NCBI GenBank assembly: GCA_035708745.1
Contig: DASTFJ010000184.1
Location: forward strand, 1-5,855
DNA: 5,855 nt
Direction of reading: 5' to 3'
Origin: JAMLHN01 sp035708745
GTDB taxonomy: Bacteria > Chloroflexota > Chloroflexia > Thermomicrobiales > UBA6265
Under the pieces are notes generated by a model. The model ran no database searches, was not told the DNA's origin, and saw only the letters and a list, made by a program, of their open reading frames with translations. Position numbers and translations under genes: made by a program. This document shows, one piece after another, positions 5,805-5,855 of this stretch; position 1 is the stretch's first letter, and each line of letters opens with the position of its first letter.

Positions 5805-5833
5805 CTTTCGCAACGGACGAAACGTTGCGAAAG
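5805..5833. promoter_or_regulatory. Perfect 11-base inverted repeat before the deacylase gene: candidate operator or mRNA hairpin
   Basis: CTTTCGCAACG (5805-5815) and CGTTGCGAAAG (5823-5833) are perfect reverse complements separated by 7 bases (GACGAAA). The repeat ends 8 bases before the start codon on the minus strand, and its inner base directly adjoins the AGGA ribosome site (5801-5804). As DNA it looks like a repressor operator. It also contains GAAACGTTGC (5819-5828), a near match to the central-CG palindromes bound by LacI-family regulators. As RNA it could form an 11-pair hairpin that limits ribosome access. No T-tract follows on either strand, so it is not a typical terminator. The regulator is not in the window. 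Confidence 0.6.
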
Positions 5834-5855
5834 CATGGCAGATTCGCCACGCCAC

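Noticed and set aside
5805..5833. Reading the inverted repeat as an intrinsic terminator of an upstream gene
   Set aside because: Neither strand has a T-tract after the arms, and the element abuts a ribosome binding site, which fits control of the downstream gene better.
5797..5850. N-terminal extension of the deacylase from GTG 5850
   Set aside because: It would translate through the perfect inverted repeat. ATG 5796 has an AGGA site at good spacing and gives the normal family length.
1..5855. Search for CRISPR arrays, tRNA genes, insertion sequences, phage or defence genes
   Set aside because: No regularly spaced repeats, cloverleaf-like segments, transposase motifs or defence-type domains were seen. 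Nearly all the DNA is accounted for by seven metabolic, membrane or secreted-protein genes.

Overview
This window is a GC-rich (roughly 60-65%), gene-dense bacterial chromosome segment. It has seven protein-coding genes and almost no spare DNA. I see no rRNA, tRNA, CRISPR array, insertion sequence, integrase or phage gene. The gene content is a four-carbon acid-sugar kinase next to a PdxA-like dehydrogenase, an M29 aminopeptidase, YccF and DUF4389 membrane proteins, and a secreted protein with Thr/Pro/Ala-rich linkers. This would fit a high-GC Chloroflexota (Thermomicrobia-like) or similar soil bacterium, but the assignment is inference and no marker gene fixes it.

Left part, positions 1-1738, plus strand: the C-terminal half of a PdxA2-type 4-phospho-threonate/erythronate dehydrogenase (cut by the window edge), followed 8 bases later by a DUF1537 acid-sugar kinase. 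Together they form the core of a known catabolic route: D-threonate or D-erythronate is phosphorylated at C4, then oxidised and decarboxylated towards dihydroxyacetone phosphate. The junction carries an unusual three-codon mini-ORF that stops on the kinase start codon.

Middle part: an M29 metallo-aminopeptidase on the minus strand (1723-2829) runs tail-to-tail into the kinase gene, with a 16-base overlap of coding sequence. It is divergent from a small plus-strand YccF-type membrane protein (2912-3367). The 82-base gap between them holds facing -10-like hexamers and a 10-base palindrome.

Right part, 3455-5796, minus strand: a probable three-gene operon. In transcription order it holds a zinc-dependent succinylglutamate desuccinylase/aspartoacylase-family deacylase (338 aa), a 188-aa secreted protein with a possible PsbP/Mog1-like domain, and a zinc-ribbon protein with two DUF4389 membrane repeats. 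Spacings are 31 and 13 bases. The operon is preceded by a perfect 11-base inverted repeat with a 7-base spacer that touches the ribosome binding site. It ends in an intergenic segment that is a large imperfect palindrome including the stop codons of both converging genes.

No wholly new system is evident. The best leads are the inverted repeat at 5805-5833, the palindromic intergenic block at 3365-3457, the mini-ORF at 513-524, and the co-location of two internally duplicated membrane proteins of unknown role.
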